Below the pieces are notes generated by a model. The model was not told where the DNA came from. It saw only the letters and a list, made by a program, of their open reading frames with translations, and did no database searches. The translations under genes were made by a program, and so were the position numbers. From contig JAKCPI010016853.1 of NCBI GenBank assembly GCA_023213315.1, forward strand, positions 1 to 64,000: a stretch of DNA of 64,000 nt, in the 5' to 3' direction. Each line of letters starts with the position of its first letter. The first letter of the stretch is position 1. Positions 21,305 to 33,769 of the stretch are shown here, in pieces. This DNA is from Euborellia annulipes. Lineage: Eukaryota; Arthropoda; Insecta; Dermaptera; Anisolabididae.

Positions 21305-21445
21305 GTGATTAGATATAAGTTCCGGGTTGACCGAGCTGGACCTCGGTTTTTTTTGTTTTTTTTTTTTTTTTTTGAGAAAATTGAAAAAAAAAAAAAACTA
21401 AAAAAGTACATCAGTAAAGTATTAGTATTCGAAGTTTTTTAAAGA
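21305..21445 (+). repeat. Short dispersed repeat with poly(T), paired with 22385-22495
   Basis: Both places have a GACCGAGCT/GACGGAGCT word, a long T run, GAGAAAATTG-like sequence and the Family A word AAGTACATCAGTAAAGTA, ending AAAGACGAG. They look like two copies of a chimeric fragment. Confidence 0.45.
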
Positions 21446-21454
21446 CGAGTAGGG

Positions 21455-21600
21455 ATGTGGTATCGAAAAAAAGTATCGATACTTGTACTTTATATCGTAT
21501 CGAAAGGAGAGTATCGATACCAGTAAAGTATCAGAAGAAAAGTATCGATGCCAATTAGTATCGAGTATTTCTGAACATTTAACAGTAAAACCAAGCGGTG
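21455..21600 (+). repeat. TATCGATA-rich repeat end
   Basis: Starts TAGGGATGTGGTATCG and has two perfect GTATCGATAC palindromes (21473-21482, 21511-21520) plus several TATCG half words. This could be the left end of a hAT-like element with subterminal repeats. TATCGATA is also the core of the insect DRE motif. Confidence 0.4.
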
Positions 21601-21984
21601 TAGTATAAAATATAAATTCTTTCCATTTTATATTAATTTTATATTTTATAAATTAAGAAAAAAAAAATCAATAGAAGGATTGATTCTATATTTATTCTAT
21701 ATTTCATAAAAATAATTTATAAATACAAATTAGATAAAAAAATTAAAGAAGAGTTCACTTCTTTTTGTCGCGGACTGTCCCAAGCCAAGCGAGGGAAAAC
21801 GACAAACAGAATGATTCCCTCTTTATTATTTCTGTTTAATTAATCAAAGCGTGGGTTTACCTGGTGATATCGAGGATGAAAAGAAAGGAGCAGGCATGGA
21901 ACACTTTGAATATAATCAGGTGATGTGTCGGTATCGTGGAATGTTGAGGAAGGAAACATTATTTGATGAGATAAGAACAATTAG

Positions 21985-22115
21985 ATGCACCCAAATCACA
22001 AGCTTCAGGCTTACTGAGGCGGCGACGCCAGCGCTGCCGCCGCCGCCGCAGTCGTCGTCGTCTTCGTCTCAACCGAACAAAGCCGAACTCTCCCGAAGTG
22101 CAAGTGTGTGTGTTA
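21985..22115 (-). promoter_or_regulatory. Second GC-rich block: candidate 5' exon on minus strand
   Basis: A CGCCGCCGCCG and CGTCGTCGTCG-rich block. On the minus strand it ends in GCCGCCTCAGTAAGCC, where GTAAGC could be a splice donor. It lies 1.5 kb from the other GC-rich island. The plus strand has a 100-codon open frame of low complexity that is probably chance. Confidence 0.3.
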
Positions 22116-22509
22116 TTGAAATAAACCGGTTTGATTGTTGGATCTATTTTTAATTTCTATGAAAATAATATAAAAGAGAAAGATAATTTTTTTTAAATAA
22201 AATAAATTGAATACGTAATACATTTTTAATAATTAAATATTAATTAAATATTTAATATTAATATTAATATTAATTAAATATTTAATATTTAAATGAATAA
22301 ATAAATAAAAATAGTAAAATTTTTATATATAAAAAGATTTTATTTTATCTATAAAAAATGATTTCTCTCTTGTAAGCTTAATTGAAAATTCAGGGTAGAC
22401 GGAGCTCTTTTTTTTTTTTTTTTAAGAAAATTGGGAAAAAAATTAAAAAAGTACATCAGTAAAGTACTAGTACTCGAGGTTTCCCAAAGACGAGATCAAT
22501 CGTACTTTG

Positions 22510-22735
22510 TTTTGGATTGAAGAAGAAAGCAGCCAGGCAGGGAGCCTTTATTAAATTTAAACTCCTTTTACGCAAAACGTTTCGGCCGATTTAATCATGC
22601 CATCTTCAGTTGCATTGGAGTTTTTTAGTAAATAGAGTTGTCAACAGCTTATGAACAGACTGTTGACAACTCTATTTACTAAAAAACGTTTCGGCCTACA
22701 AAACAAAACCTTCTATTTTAACCCAAATGTTTTAT
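22510..22735 (+). mobile_element. Penelope-like foldback relic, family 3
   Basis: AAAGCAGCCAGGCAGGGAGCC leads into AAAACGTTTCGGCC and a CTTCAGTTGC end. A 26 bp inverted pair AGAGTTGTCAACAG.../CTGTTGACAACTCT forms the centre. The right arm is cut short after ACGTTTCGGCC and rearranged. Confidence 0.5.
22570..22615 (-). ncRNA. Hammerhead-like motif
   Basis: Minus strand: stem I ATGCAA, core CTGAAGA, one T, stem II GGC...GCC, GAAACGTT, stem I partner TTGCGT (6 pairs, one wobble). The cleavage triplet would be GUU. The core consensus is intact. Confidence 0.4.
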
Positions 22736-22740
22736 AAAAG

Positions 22741-23514
22741 TTGAAAAATAAAGAAATGTAATAATAGAGAGGTGATGCTGTTATTTTAGGATTTAATGTT
22801 GAGATAGTAAAACAAATGAAGAGCACACGGGAAAAACATGAGTTCAGTTCTGTTTATTTGTATTTTGTTTTACACTATCTGGTGGCGAAACCTGAGTAGG
22901 CCTACCTTTATATTCTAGTTGTGAAAAACGTGATAGGTCCAATAATATTCACACTTCAAGAAACACCGTATAATGAAATAACATAGAGTAAACAAACCTA
23001 AGTAATTGGTGAAAATTTGCAAAAAATGAACTTATCATGTTTTTCCCGCTTCAAACTAATTGTAGGATATGTAGGCATGGGCTATTCATTGGACTATTAA
23101 ATACCTAAAAATGTTTTTCATTTATATTTAAAATAATCTTAAATATCTAAATTATTTAATTTCATGGACTCTGTTAAAATGAATTATTGGCGGTTAATAA
23201 AATCTATTAAATTTGAAATTCCTTTCCAATTTACCGACCTTCTTTAGACTAAGAGAGCATAAAAAATATTAAAAGAGGTATATCATGTCAGAAATGACTT
23301 AATATGAGCACGAATTAGGCCATTTGAAACATGTTTCAAGTACTTTAAGCATGATGGCTGCTCATCTGGTGAAGAGAAAAATTAAGTAGAATGAATTTTT
23401 ATAATATTTATTAATAAGTTTTATATAATCGAAAGAATTTAATTAAGAGTAGGCCCCTATACACTAGATTTAGTTAAAAAAACAAGGAGTTATATATGGT
23501 TAATGAGAAAATTG
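22741..23514. other. Spacer, nothing seen
   Basis: No coding frame or repeat recognised. A 23 kb stretch of simple AT-rich DNA with a few unique words. Confidence 0.45.
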
Positions 23515-24335
23515 TATACTGTTCTTGTCACACCAGATTTTTTTGTGTCGACAAATATTTAGGTTCCAACAGTACCGTACATTTGAATTAAAGATTTTTT
23601 TTTTAAACATTCACACTTTTTTCACATTCATACAGTCTTTTCGGCAACTTAGGCCTTTTAAGACTCTTAACGATACTCGTATGTTTAATATATCTGTTGG
23701 GGGTCCAAGCATTTCTATTTAACCCATTTGGTATCCAAATGCCTTAAATAAAATCATCGGACTGCCTGGGGTGAGAACCCGCGACGTTCGGTATAGAAGA
23801 TAGGCACGCTACCAACTACACCAAGCCCCGAGGGCTGAATTAAAGGTGTAAAAGATATAAACATGGGAAAATATTTATATTTTGTTACCATTTCTCCTCT
23901 CTTTCCTATGAAGTACAAAAGTAAAGTGGTCTTCAAAAGATTTCAATAGCAAAATGAGAATATACATTTTAAAAAGCATCTAAAAAATAATTGATTTTTG
24001 AATTTTGATCAAAATCGTTTGAGCGATTTTTGAGAAATTCGAAAAAAACTGAAAAAGTACATCAGTAAAGTACTAGTACTCTTTGGCCGATTTTGATTAA
24101 AAGCTTATTTTCTCGGCCCCAGAGGGAGTGTCTAACTTAAATATAAAATTCCAACCTCGTAGCTTAATTCCTTCATTCTTAAAATTGAACACAGACAGAC
24201 CATGTCGTGAAAACCACTTTTTTGGATTCAGGGGACCTCAAAACGTATATCCATCAAAATCTCGACATCGAATTTTTGACATGAATCCAATACTTTCTCT
24301 CTATATATATTAACATATATAGAGGTAAGAGAAAG
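23515..24335 (+). repeat. Family A repeat, nearly full length, split by a SINE
   Basis: Runs from the second hairpin strand (TTGTCACACCAGATTTTT) through GTTACCATTTCTCC and TCAGTAAAGTACTAGTACTC to the GAGGTAAGAGAAAGT terminus. The SINE at 23594-23835 interrupts it with a perfect target duplication, giving a second site that can be read as empty. Confidence 0.8.
23594..23835 (-). mobile_element. tRNA-derived SINE, minus strand
   Basis: Reverse orientation: T-run at 23594, body, then the B box and GCCCTCGGGGC head ending at 23835. Flanked by a perfect 10 bp direct repeat TGAATTAAAG (23584-23593 and 23836-23845) inside a Family A copy. Confidence 0.85.
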
Positions 24336-24358
24336 TAAAAAATTAAAATTGTTAGTAC

Positions 24359-24447
24359 CAGACGTGTCATTTGGGGTGGGACATTTTTAAGAAATAAGTA
24401 AAGTTTACCCCCCCTCCCCCCTAAACAAAATTGAAATGGCGCCACTG
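24359..24447. mobile_element. Very short hAT-type MITE
   Basis: CAGACGTGTCATTT at the left and AAATGGCGCCACTG at the right are imperfect terminal inverted repeats. The 89 bp body has a C-rich run. The flanking octamers match only partly. Confidence 0.4.
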
Positions 24448-24449
24448 CT

Positions 24450-26460
24450 TAATATGGTAATTTTTCAGAAGTTAGTAGTTTTTGAGTTGGTTATGAATTT
24501 CAATAAATATCTACTTGAAAACTAACTTTTGAATGAGTCGCTAGGTTAAAAGAATTAAGCCTACTTGTTCAAATATCCTAGAAATATAAATACAATACCC
24601 TCTCGATAGACTATATTTATTTACTTTAGTAAAATTTTATTTATCCAGAGGGTCCTATATTATAAAAGATATAATAGAGGAAATTTTAATGAATCTGACA
24701 GCTCTACATTTTCCCAGAGATATTAAAGCTTACAAATCTTTTGTGCCATCTGGCGAAGGCGTAATAATATAATATCATCATAAGGTAGGGGATCACTAGA
24801 TCAAGAGAGGTTGAAAAAAGATTAAATAAAAATGAAATCTTAAAGATATTTTATTTTTTGTTAAATTCAGGTTAGCACAATTCCCTGGACATTGTGTTTG
24901 TGATGTCAACAAAGATGGGGGAGGGTTCTGAAAAATACTTTTTTTAAATACAAGGTGCAGTAAGTAGTATTGTTCTTGTGTTATTAGTAAAGATCTCTTT
25001 AGAGCTCAGGGCAGCTGGTCAGCCAGCCGCCCTTGTTAATGGAGAGTGAATATTATTATTCTAAAAAGAATAATAATGTCTCCTAGAAGTAAGAAACATC
25101 TGTACCGCCTCGAGAGAAGAGACTTGATAAAAAAAAAAATATAGGCCTAGGTATTTTAATCGGTTAAAAAATAAAAGATGCCCGATGATGATTTTAAAAA
25201 AATCACTGGGGATAAAAAAAATTAACAAAAAAAAAAAAAAATATTCAAATTAAAAACAAAGTAGATCTTTAGAAACTTGTTACTTAATCTCTATCTACAT
25301 CACGATGTCATAGATGTTTATAGAAAGAATCAGGTCTGACTTAAAGCACACAACACCTGTATATAATTTACTCTTATTACATATTCAATTGTCTTATTAT
25401 TTTAAATTTAAATTTCTAATTCTAACGGAGTTTAAAACTAAATATCGATTGGATAATAAAAAGATAAATAACATCAATTCTTTTGTATCTGAGAATGGAC
25501 ATCGATCACAAATAAAACAAAAGTGTCATAATATCAATTTCAATCTAAAATATTACATTTTTTTCTAATTACGCCTGTCTAATAAGGTAATAATTATTGT
25601 GTCCTTGATAATTTTGAGGGCTCCAGATTGGTCAAGTGAAGGGAATTTGTCTGGGTTGGATTAGGATTCACTCCCAACAAAACAATCTCCTGGTGTACGT
25701 ATTTATTTATATATCTGATGTTTGTCTCGATACTCAATTTGCATAAAACACCTCGTTTCCAATCTTATTTATAGACAAGAAGACTAATTGTTTATATTAA
25801 CCTATAGCAAGAGTTCAAGATAAAAGGAATTGTATACATTATTATAACAAGAGAAGAAAGTGTAGTGGATTGATAAAATTATGTACTAAAAAATAACATG
25901 TCTTTAAAATTAAATTAATAAAAATAATTTTGATTTATTTAGTTTACATTAAAAACTTCCTTACTATCAGTATAAAAATAAATTGCGCGAAATCTCTATT
26001 TTCGTCTAAAAGAACTACGGTAGCCTATATTATAAAACCAAAAATAATAAATTGAATAATAGATAGATCTAAAGCAGGACCAAGAGCGGTGGGAGTTAAA
26101 ACCTACCTGCCCTCGAAATGTCAAAAAATAAATAAAAATAAGCCTAATACGAGTAAAAAAATTTTAAACGCAACCAAGAGAGATTTTGCCCAATCAAATC
26201 ATATTATAGAGACCTATAAAAATTGGATTTAAACTTTCGATCGTTGGCTCTAGTTGAAACATTGTATTAAATAATATTTAAAATGATACACTAGGCGATA
26301 TGTTTCGAGTGAAATAATACACTTTATACGTATATCGAACTTATTGTCATCTTTAGAAGTGGAATCTCAACTTCTGAAGTTGTTCTGAGGCTATGTAATT
26401 GTATTATTTTACCAATAAAAACATGAAACATATCATCTAGTGTATCAATTATCATTACTT
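24450..26460. other. Two kb of AT-rich spacer
   Basis: No recognised gene or repeat. An 84-codon frame at 25314-25568 is AT-rich and featureless, so it is not called. A pair of words AATAATATT...TCTAAAAAGAATAATAAT near 25050 is low complexity. Confidence 0.45.
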
Positions 26461-26466
26461 ATGTAT

Positions 26467-26692
26467 ATATAAAGTGCTAGCAGCTAGCTTCTGTCTGTGC
26501 CGATCAGGACGCTGATTGGCAATAAAATAGGAATTACATAAAGTGGAGCTGGAGCGGGAAATTTAAAATTTAAGTCAGAGAGGGAAATTTGAAAATTTCG
26601 AAACAGTCATCAAGAATAAATTTGAAACATTTGCTCGCTTATGGCGAGCAAGGGTCCAGCGGGCGCAGCCTTCGGCAGGCTTTACCACTGGT
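26467..26692 (+). mobile_element. Decayed non-autonomous Helitron
   Basis: The 3' region TTGCTCGCTTATGGCGAGCA, then GGGTCCAGCGGGCGCAGCC and a hairpin ending CACTGGT, matches the 3' region of the element at 16227-16783. The terminal CTAGT has changed to CTGGT and the 5' end is uncertain. Confidence 0.5.
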
Positions 26693-26694
26693 TA

Positions 26695-27830
26695 TTTAAA
26701 ATAAATACTAATGATTGAAGAGAAATTTTTTGATTTCCATGTTATTAATTTAAAAAAAAATTTATAAACATGAAACGATGATAAAAAAAAAATTTAAATA
26801 AATTAACCAAATATGAGAGAAAATAAAATTCTATAAATTTTTTCCAATAAATTAGTTATTTAGTTAACTCATTCAAACCTCATCTAGGCTTTCTTTTAAT
26901 AGATATTAATCACAATTAAAACAAGAAAATCATTAGATTATGATATCAAATCTCAATTAAAATACAGTTTAAAGGAAGTTTTTAAAAGAGTTAAAGTTGT
27001 CCTAATATAAAAAAACATATTTGCGTTATTAAGAAAATTGATCGATGAGATTTAATTTTTCAAAAATAAAAGAAGAAAAAAAAAAAGATAGACTATTAAT
27101 AATAATCACGCGCATCCGCCACTAAAAGAAAATGGGCCACTTGCTGCTCCACACAGAATTTCTAGATTTGTTTTTATACTCCCAATCTTCAAACTTGTGT
27201 GAATCAAAGATGAAAGAACAAATAAACAAAGTGAAAATTGCGTTAATGGAAATGTGATTGACACTTGTGGAAAAGACAAAATAATATGAAAATACCGTTC
27301 TTTCAAATTATTTTTATTTTTAAAATATCGCGTAAATTTAGAGCGTGTTAGATATTTTATTTATTAATAGCAATACGATGAACACAAATTCAGGTTTATT
27401 CTCTAAAAACAGACGTTAAAATTTATCATCATATTAAAAAGTAAAGTAAACATCAGCTCTATTCTATACACCAAGTTTTAACAGCGACGTTAACATTTTA
27501 CTTATTAGCGCCAGGTGTTAACGATTCATATGAAGATAGTCATGCTTTCAGTTCGTGTTTTTACACCCCTCGATAACCTCTCGCGCATGCGCATTACTAA
27601 ATTTGATTTGTTATTCTCAATCTAACAAGCCTATGTGACACACCAGCGTTAAAAAAAATGCTATTCTCTAAACCAAGTTTTAACAGATCCTACCAACGAA
27701 TGCAACCTTATGTTCGTAAAGAATAAATTTTATATGGATAACAATTTTATTCAAAATTATATTATATAGTGGTATTGAGGATAAAATTGCACTATTTACC
27801 AAATAATAGCTAAAAATAAACCAATATTTA
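26695..27830. other. Spacer with an NRF-1-type palindrome
   Basis: AT-rich. GCGCATGCGC at 27583-27592 is the NRF-1/Ewg consensus, sitting in a short mixed-composition patch (27480-27720) with two CCAAGTTTTAACAG words that may mark a small repeat. No gene recognised. Confidence 0.35.
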
Positions 27831-27831
27831 A

Positions 27832-28240
27832 AAATCTGGTGTGACTGTTCGCACCAGATTTTTTGTGTTAAGATATATTTAGTTTCCGACAGTAAGGTAC
27901 ATTTGAATAAAGATGTAAAATTAATAAACAGAGAAACATTTATATTATGCTACCATGGCAACCATTTCTACTATCTTTCCATATAAAGTACAAGAGTAAA
28001 GTGGTCTTCATAAAATTTCAAGTGCAAAATGAGAATATATATTTTCAAGAGCATCTAAAAAATAATTGATTTTTGAATTTTAATCAAAATCGTTGGAGCG
28101 AATTTTGAGAAAATCAAAAAAAAAACAACTGAAAAAGTGCATCAATAAAGTACTAGTACTTTTGGACCGATTTTGATTAAAAGCTTCACGCCTCAGTGGG
28201 GTGTCTAAGTTGATTATAAAATTTCAACCCCCTTACCTTT
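27832..28240 (+). repeat. Family A repeat, 5' part with shortened hairpin
   Basis: TCTGGTGTGACTGTTCGCACCAGA is a collapsed hairpin. GCTACCATGGCAACC at 27949-27963 is a near-perfect X-box-like palindrome. The copy stops at TTTCAACCCCCTTACC and abuts a fragment of the tRNA-armed palindrome. Confidence 0.75.
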
Positions 28241-28369
28241 TTCGCGTATATGAATTAATAAATATTTGAATTATATACATTTCCTCCGCGGCTTACATAC
28301 GCGGTGTATATAATATCTTAAATATTATATATGTAATTTCTTATTTATTAAATATATGTCGACATAGAA

Positions 28370-28462
28370 AAATCTGGTGTGAAAAGCACAGAATACAACT
28401 TTCGATTACCGAAGGTATGAGAAAGTTGCGTGCTGTGCGACCAATCACACCAGATTTTTTTC
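28370..28462. repeat. Family A solo hairpin, well preserved
   Basis: TCTGGTGTGA ... TCACACCAGA with the inner arms ACAACTTTCGATTACCGAAG and its partner. The predicted stem of about 40 pairs looks like a pre-miRNA-sized hairpin. Confidence 0.65.
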
Positions 28463-28464
28463 AT

Positions 28465-29183
28465 TATCTAATTTCTGTGGAACCTTGTAATTCAACAAAT
28501 GCCCATATATTATGAAAGAACGATAAATGGAAGTTGATAAAAAAATAAAAACTTTTTTTTCTGAATTATAATTTACATACTTTGTTTTATGATGATTGGA
28601 ATTTCCTACTTTTTATATTAAATATCAACAATTAATTAAGAAATCGTCAATAAATATGTAAATATAATTATTTATGCGGGTTTTAATTTAATTTTTTTTA
28701 TTAAACCACATTAGTAGTCAATAATTCTTATTAAAATAAATTTATTATACAATGAGTGGGAAGATGAAAAAATTCAAATTAAAAAAAAAAATTTCACTGA
28801 TAGTCAAATAAATATTCATTGGTGAATTACAATATTAAATAATACAATTTCTCAAGAGAATAATATGTCATCCTGAACGAAATTTAATTCTTTGAAGGCT
28901 TTGAATCTCCAAACGAGACTGAATTTTTAGAAAGCTAGCTACACTCAAAGAAGAGATTGAGTGTGATTAGTCAACGAAACTCTGAAGAAGGCTTAGTGAC
29001 GGACGAAATGTTAGCCTAGTGGATTAAAAAAAATCGCTGCAATTCTTTGACTAAATATTGACTCAATCACATTAATAATTCCTCTTATTTTCTCTTGCCT
29101 TTGTATATATGTAAAATATACAGAGATGGAAATACTTTTACGAATTTCAAATTTACTCTTTTACTAAATTACTTTTTTGAATT
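28465..29183. other. Spacer with a foldback relic
   Basis: AT-rich. At 28920-29060 there is a relic with ATTGAGTGTGATTAG, CTGAAGAAGG and GACGAAATGTTAGC, probably a decayed hammerhead-like foldback. Nothing else seen. Confidence 0.4.
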
Positions 29184-29186
29184 TTA

Positions 29187-29740
29187 TTGGCTGAGTGCAC
29201 GATGGAAGCGCCAACTAGCGGTTGCAATTACGGTGCACTTTGAAATATGAAATGGCTGTCTCATTACGAAGAGTAAATAAACAAACAAATAATTTCAATG
29301 AAATATCATAATTTACATATATTCTATTTGTAAATTTAAATCTACAGTGTCTATAATAACGCTGACCTTTTTTATTTCCCGTTTCAAATTGCACAATCAA
29401 TTAATTTCCGGATAGTACACATGGGCTTTCTCATGACTGTCTTTACGAGAAGAAGTAAGTAAAGAATTTGCAACCGCCGACCCCGCACCGCGGGAATAAT
29501 CAGGCGAGGACAGAAGAAGAAGTAAAGAATTCGCAAATAATTCAAACATCCTGCCGAAATCTTACCCTAGGGTTGGGGTTCCGGGCCCGATATTTGATTA
29601 TTTTTGCTTAATAATGAGTAATACTACGTAAATTTCAATAGTAATTAGTGACAGTTGGTCCTCCGAAAGTTCCTTGTTTGGCCACGGCGCGCGCTGCAAG
29701 CGATTCGTGGTTCCCCCACCACTTACTTCCCACTCAGCCA
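29187..29740. mobile_element. MITE with TTA target site
   Basis: TTGGCTGAGTG at the left and CACTCAGCCA at the right, with TTA on both sides (29184-29186, 29741-29743), as in PIF/Harbinger-type elements. The interior has more mixed base composition than its surroundings. No transposase. Confidence 0.5.
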
Positions 29741-29749
29741 TTAAGCGAA

Positions 29750-30040
29750 TTTTGAGAAAATCGAAAAAAAAAAACTGAAAAAGTACATCATTAAAGTACT
29801 AGTACTTTTCGAGCAAAAGCTTATTTTCACGGCTCAGGGGGACTGGCTAAGAAATATAAAATTTCAACCTTGTAACTCAATTACTTCTTGCATTAATTTG
29901 AACACAGACAGACCACTTTGCGGAATTCATTTTTTTTTTAACTCAAAACGTGTATATCTATCAAAATCTCGACATCGAATTTTTGGCATGAAACCAATAC
30001 TTTCTCTCTCTATATATAGACTAACGTAAGAGAAGTAAAA
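29750..30040 (+). repeat. Family A repeat, 3' half
   Basis: Starts abruptly at TTTTGAGAAAATCG right after the MITE and runs to a degraded GTAAGAGAAGT end. Confidence 0.65.
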
Positions 30041-31175
30041 ATAATATTATGATTAAAAGAAAAAAAATCATTAACCATAGAATTATTTTTTCATAAAAAA
30101 AGAGGATCTCTGAGAATTAATAAGAGACTTTAATTTTTCCGTTAGTTTCTATAAGTAAAGGGTTCGCATTTATCTATTTGTTTGCTGGCCGGTGAATGAA
30201 ACTCATGAAATGGGCCGCTATTTACGTAAAGGCGATAAATCAATCCCCCCGTCCCTAAAAAAAAAAAAAAAGAAAAAAGAGAAAAGAAAAGCAAGCAAAC
30301 CCTCCATATGCCTGGTGTACGCGTATATATCGTATGCAAATGAGGTGGCCATCAGGCAACAGAAAAGCAGACTGCCTGCAAGCAAACAGACAAAAACAGC
30401 CAGCGACATACATAGCTAATCTTAAGCACTCGATTTTACTATAGTACTTTTGCTAAATTCCACCCACGTTTTACTTTCTTAAATTTGCACCTAATTGCAG
30501 CCTGCTGACATTCGCTATTCTCCCTGAGGGTAACTAGGTAAGGGCGATAAGAACGATGAGAGTGAGAGTAGGGAAGGGGTAAAGCCATACATCTGCGTGA
30601 GTCTATTTTATTTCCAGCCATAGTATATCATCAAATTTGCATATAAGCATTGAATAAAAAGGGTTTTATTTTCAATTCTATTTCTGAATGCGTTCATGAT
30701 TAAATAAAAAAAAAATATATATATATATATAAACTTTTTTATGATGGGAAGAGTTGTATTAATATTTCGACGACACAAAAAAAAAAGTTGCTTTGAAAAC
30801 GCGTCACATTTATTATAATTTAAGGATTTGATTGTGTGGATAATGATTATAATACAGGGTGGCTTTTCTGAACGCTTTTATCATTTTAAGATGAATGACT
30901 CATATTTATAAAAAAAGAAATTTAAATTAACATCGTACTTTGAAAGGTCTCTTCAATGTTTTTTTTTTCCTTTTATTAAAATTAAAAAAATAAATAACGT
31001 AATAAATTTGTTTATTACTCACATGTTGTAGTTTTGCATTTGGAGAGGAGAGCAGGTCACTTCAGATGATTGTCGTTTGGTGACTTGCCAGCAACTGAAA
31101 TAAAAGAATTAAAAATTAAACAATTGAAAGGCGATTATACTAAAAGGTATTAATACATTTATTGTAAAAATTTAG
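30041..31175. other. Spacer, no gene
   Basis: Contains an A-run, an (AT)n run at about 30716-30732 and a mixed patch at 30180-30420 with ATGCAAAT, the POU octamer. Overlapping open frames on both strands here come from the A-run and are not called. Confidence 0.4.
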
Positions 31176-31177
31176 AA

Positions 31178-31562
31178 CGTGTTACTTTCTCTAACCTATA
31201 TATATGTTAATATATAGAGAAAGAAAGTATTGGATTCATGTCAAAAGTTCGATGTCGAGATTTTGATGGATATACACGTTTTGAGGTCCTCTGAATCCAA
31301 AAAAGTGGTTTTCGCGACATGGTCTGTCTGTAGACAAAATAACTCAAGAACGAAAAGAGCTAGGAAGTTGAAATTTTATACTTAAGTAAGGTACCCCTTT
31401 GGCGCGTGACACGAAGCTTTTGACCAAATTCGGCCTAAGAGTACTAGTGCTTTACTGATGTACTTTTTCAGTTTTTTTCGATCTTCTCAAAATTTGCTTC
31501 AAAAATTTTTATTAAAATTCAAAAATCAATTATTTTTTTAGATTCTCTTTTAAATGTAGGCC
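31178..31562 (-). repeat. Family A repeat, 3' part
   Basis: From TTACTTTCTCTAACC through TTGTAGACAAAATAACTC to TTAGATTCTC, where the hAT MITE at 31566 begins. Confidence 0.75.
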
Positions 31563-31565
31563 TAC

Positions 31566-31795
31566 CAAGGGCTGATACAAGGGGGGTAAAGGGGGTAATT
31601 ACCCTCCCCCCTCCCCCCTAGATTTGAAAAAAAAAAAATTATTTTTAATGTAAAATTTTAAAAATTAATACTTAAAAATTTGATTTGTATTTATATTCTG
31701 GCAAACAAGTACAGGATGCGCCTTTAAATTACCGAAATTAAGAAAAAATTGTGTGCTGTGCGACCAGTTACACCAGGCCCCTTCCAAACATCTGC
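31566..31795 (+). mobile_element. hAT-type MITE (CAAGGGCGGAT family), right end lost
   Basis: CAAGGGCTGATACAAGGGGG start and shared interior with the copies at 6020 and 56568, including a stretch CTGTGCGACCAGTTACACCA that resembles one strand of the Family A hairpin. The right end is degraded. Confidence 0.6.
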
Positions 31796-32590
31796 ATGAG
31801 TGGCCCAGATGAATAAAACTGTTGAACGCCGATAATTCGATAAATGCAATATTCTCTCTCACTGCAGTCATAATGAGCAGAGTAGCCGAAAAATGACCAA
31901 ATTAAATTAAAAACACCAAAAGCAATAATTTATTTAAACCAGTTATTATAGGCATAGGCAGATTCAAAGAACAATTTGGGGAGGGGGGATTTATTTTTTT
32001 ACAAAATTTTCGATAATGATAAAAAAATGAGATTTGTTTAATAAAACAAAATACAATGAAATCACCATAAAATCTCGAAAATTAGAACGGGCAATCAAGG
32101 TATATAACTTTGAAGGATTAAACATGGAATGTCACCATTTAAAAAAATAACCTAATCAATTTAAAATACATAAATTTAAAATTTTCTTATTAAAAAAAAA
32201 ATAAAAAAACATTCTGGTGTTTTTTTGAGGAGGCAATATCCTAAATTCGCCAGCTGCTTGACTCCAGTAAGTAAGTACTGTAATGAACACAAAAAATTCC
32301 ACTTTTTGAAACTGAAAAGAAGAAATTAGATCTTGTGCTATGATAATTTTTAAAACATCATAAACTTATAGGGAACCCTTGTTTAATGAAAAAAGTTCTT
32401 AAAAACGATAACAAAATGCAAGTCAATAATAAATTAACAAAAAAAGACTAATAAAAACAAAGATTTCTGTTAATGTTAAATTTAATCCAAAATAATAGTC
32501 TATTTAGTAAGTTAATCTTATAATTTATTTCGACCTTATTTGATAATCTAAAGAAACTATATCATTTTGAAATACAGTACACTATAAAAT
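31796..32590. other. AT-rich spacer, nothing seen
   Basis: No coding frame or repeat recognised. Confidence 0.5.
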
Positions 32591-32602
32591 TTAAAAAATT
32601 AA

Positions 32603-32825
32603 ATTATTATACTGGCTGTGAGTATAACTAAAGTTGTGTGGAAAGGAGTCAGCCAAGGAAAATAAAAATAATATTTGTCGACGTCGAGCGCCCGTCGCGC
32701 TCTTCCTCGGGACAGTATGTGTCAAATGTTATAGATGGTAATGACCTCCGAGGAAGAGCGCGACGGCGCTGAAACGTGACAGAATAAATTGATTTTTTTT
32801 CCTGGTTCCTTTCCACACAACTTAG
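32603..32825 (+). mobile_element. Penelope-like foldback element, family 4
   Basis: Head TGGCTGTGAGTATAAC pairs with CAGCCA after about 40 bp. The arms AAGTTGTGTGGAAAGGAGTC and its partner are inverted. The right arm has CCGAGGA, stem II GAGCGC/GGCGCT and GAAACGT. In the left arm the GAAA is lost. A perfect 12 bp direct repeat TTAAAAAATTAA flanks it (32591-32602, 32826-32837). Confidence 0.65.
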
Positions 32826-32837
32826 TTAAAAAATTAA

Positions 32838-33765
32838 TTTATCTATGTAAATATATTCAATTGCAGATAATGCAATATTAATAAAAAGAAGACTTGAAAT
32901 TTGCATTAAATGGAGAAGATGGAAGAGATTGAATATTAGAAAGTAGTAAAAAAATAGAAAAGAAAAAAATGTAGGGAGGGGGTAGGGGTTATAATATAAA
33001 ATATCTCAAAGTCATTTTTCATAAAAACTCAATTTCATTGTATCTACTTCAATTTAATTTAATTTAATATTTTTTTTTTTAATACCGTGTAATACTGTAT
33101 TTTTGAATATTTTTTTTATAAATACTTAACATATCACGTGGAGTATTAAGAGAGTAAAGAGAAAGTTGTGTGACGTGTTTGGTTACACAAGAATTTTTGA
33201 TTAACCATGGGGATGACTCGACAAAGTCTATCTACTAACGAAGGATTTCGAATTCCTTCTTGGATAATTTTATACACCCTTAATTTAAAAGAACTCAGGT
33301 AAAATAATTTTATATCAAATTTTTAAAAATCTTTACAAAATATTATATAATATATATATATATTATATAGTGTTATAAAATTCGTCTAACCCAAACAATT
33401 TTTTGAAATTTAATTAAGTACTATGGATGACTTTAACAATTATGCATGCAGGGAGAAAAATAGCGAAAGGTCTATAATTTGGTCATTTGGGTGGCCTAAC
33501 TTCCAGTAAGCAAAAAATTCAACTTAGGCGCTTTTTTTACTATTAATATAATCAATTTTTTTATAACAAATTTTAGCGTAATTGTTTTTATCTTTTCATA
33601 TATGATTTTAAAGATATATATATTATATTTTAGTCCTATGATTTCTAAAACTTATGTTCAGAATAATCTGAATATCGATGAGGTATTCCTGCTAGAACTA
33701 GAATATATTGAAGGAAAAAAGCTACATTCACACCAACAAATATAATAATAAACTGAATCTTTAAA
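32838..33765. other. AT-rich spacer, nothing seen
   Basis: A- and T-runs and an (AT)n patch at 33350-33370. No gene or repeat copy recognised. Confidence 0.5.
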
Positions 33766-33769
33766 AAAA

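Noticed and set aside
21851..22153. 100-codon frame with proline and serine runs
   Set aside because: Low-complexity runs from CCG and TCG repeats; no domain and no sign of selection visible.
30192..30419. Overlapping frames around 30.2-30.4 kb
   Set aside because: Driven by an A-run; no domain.
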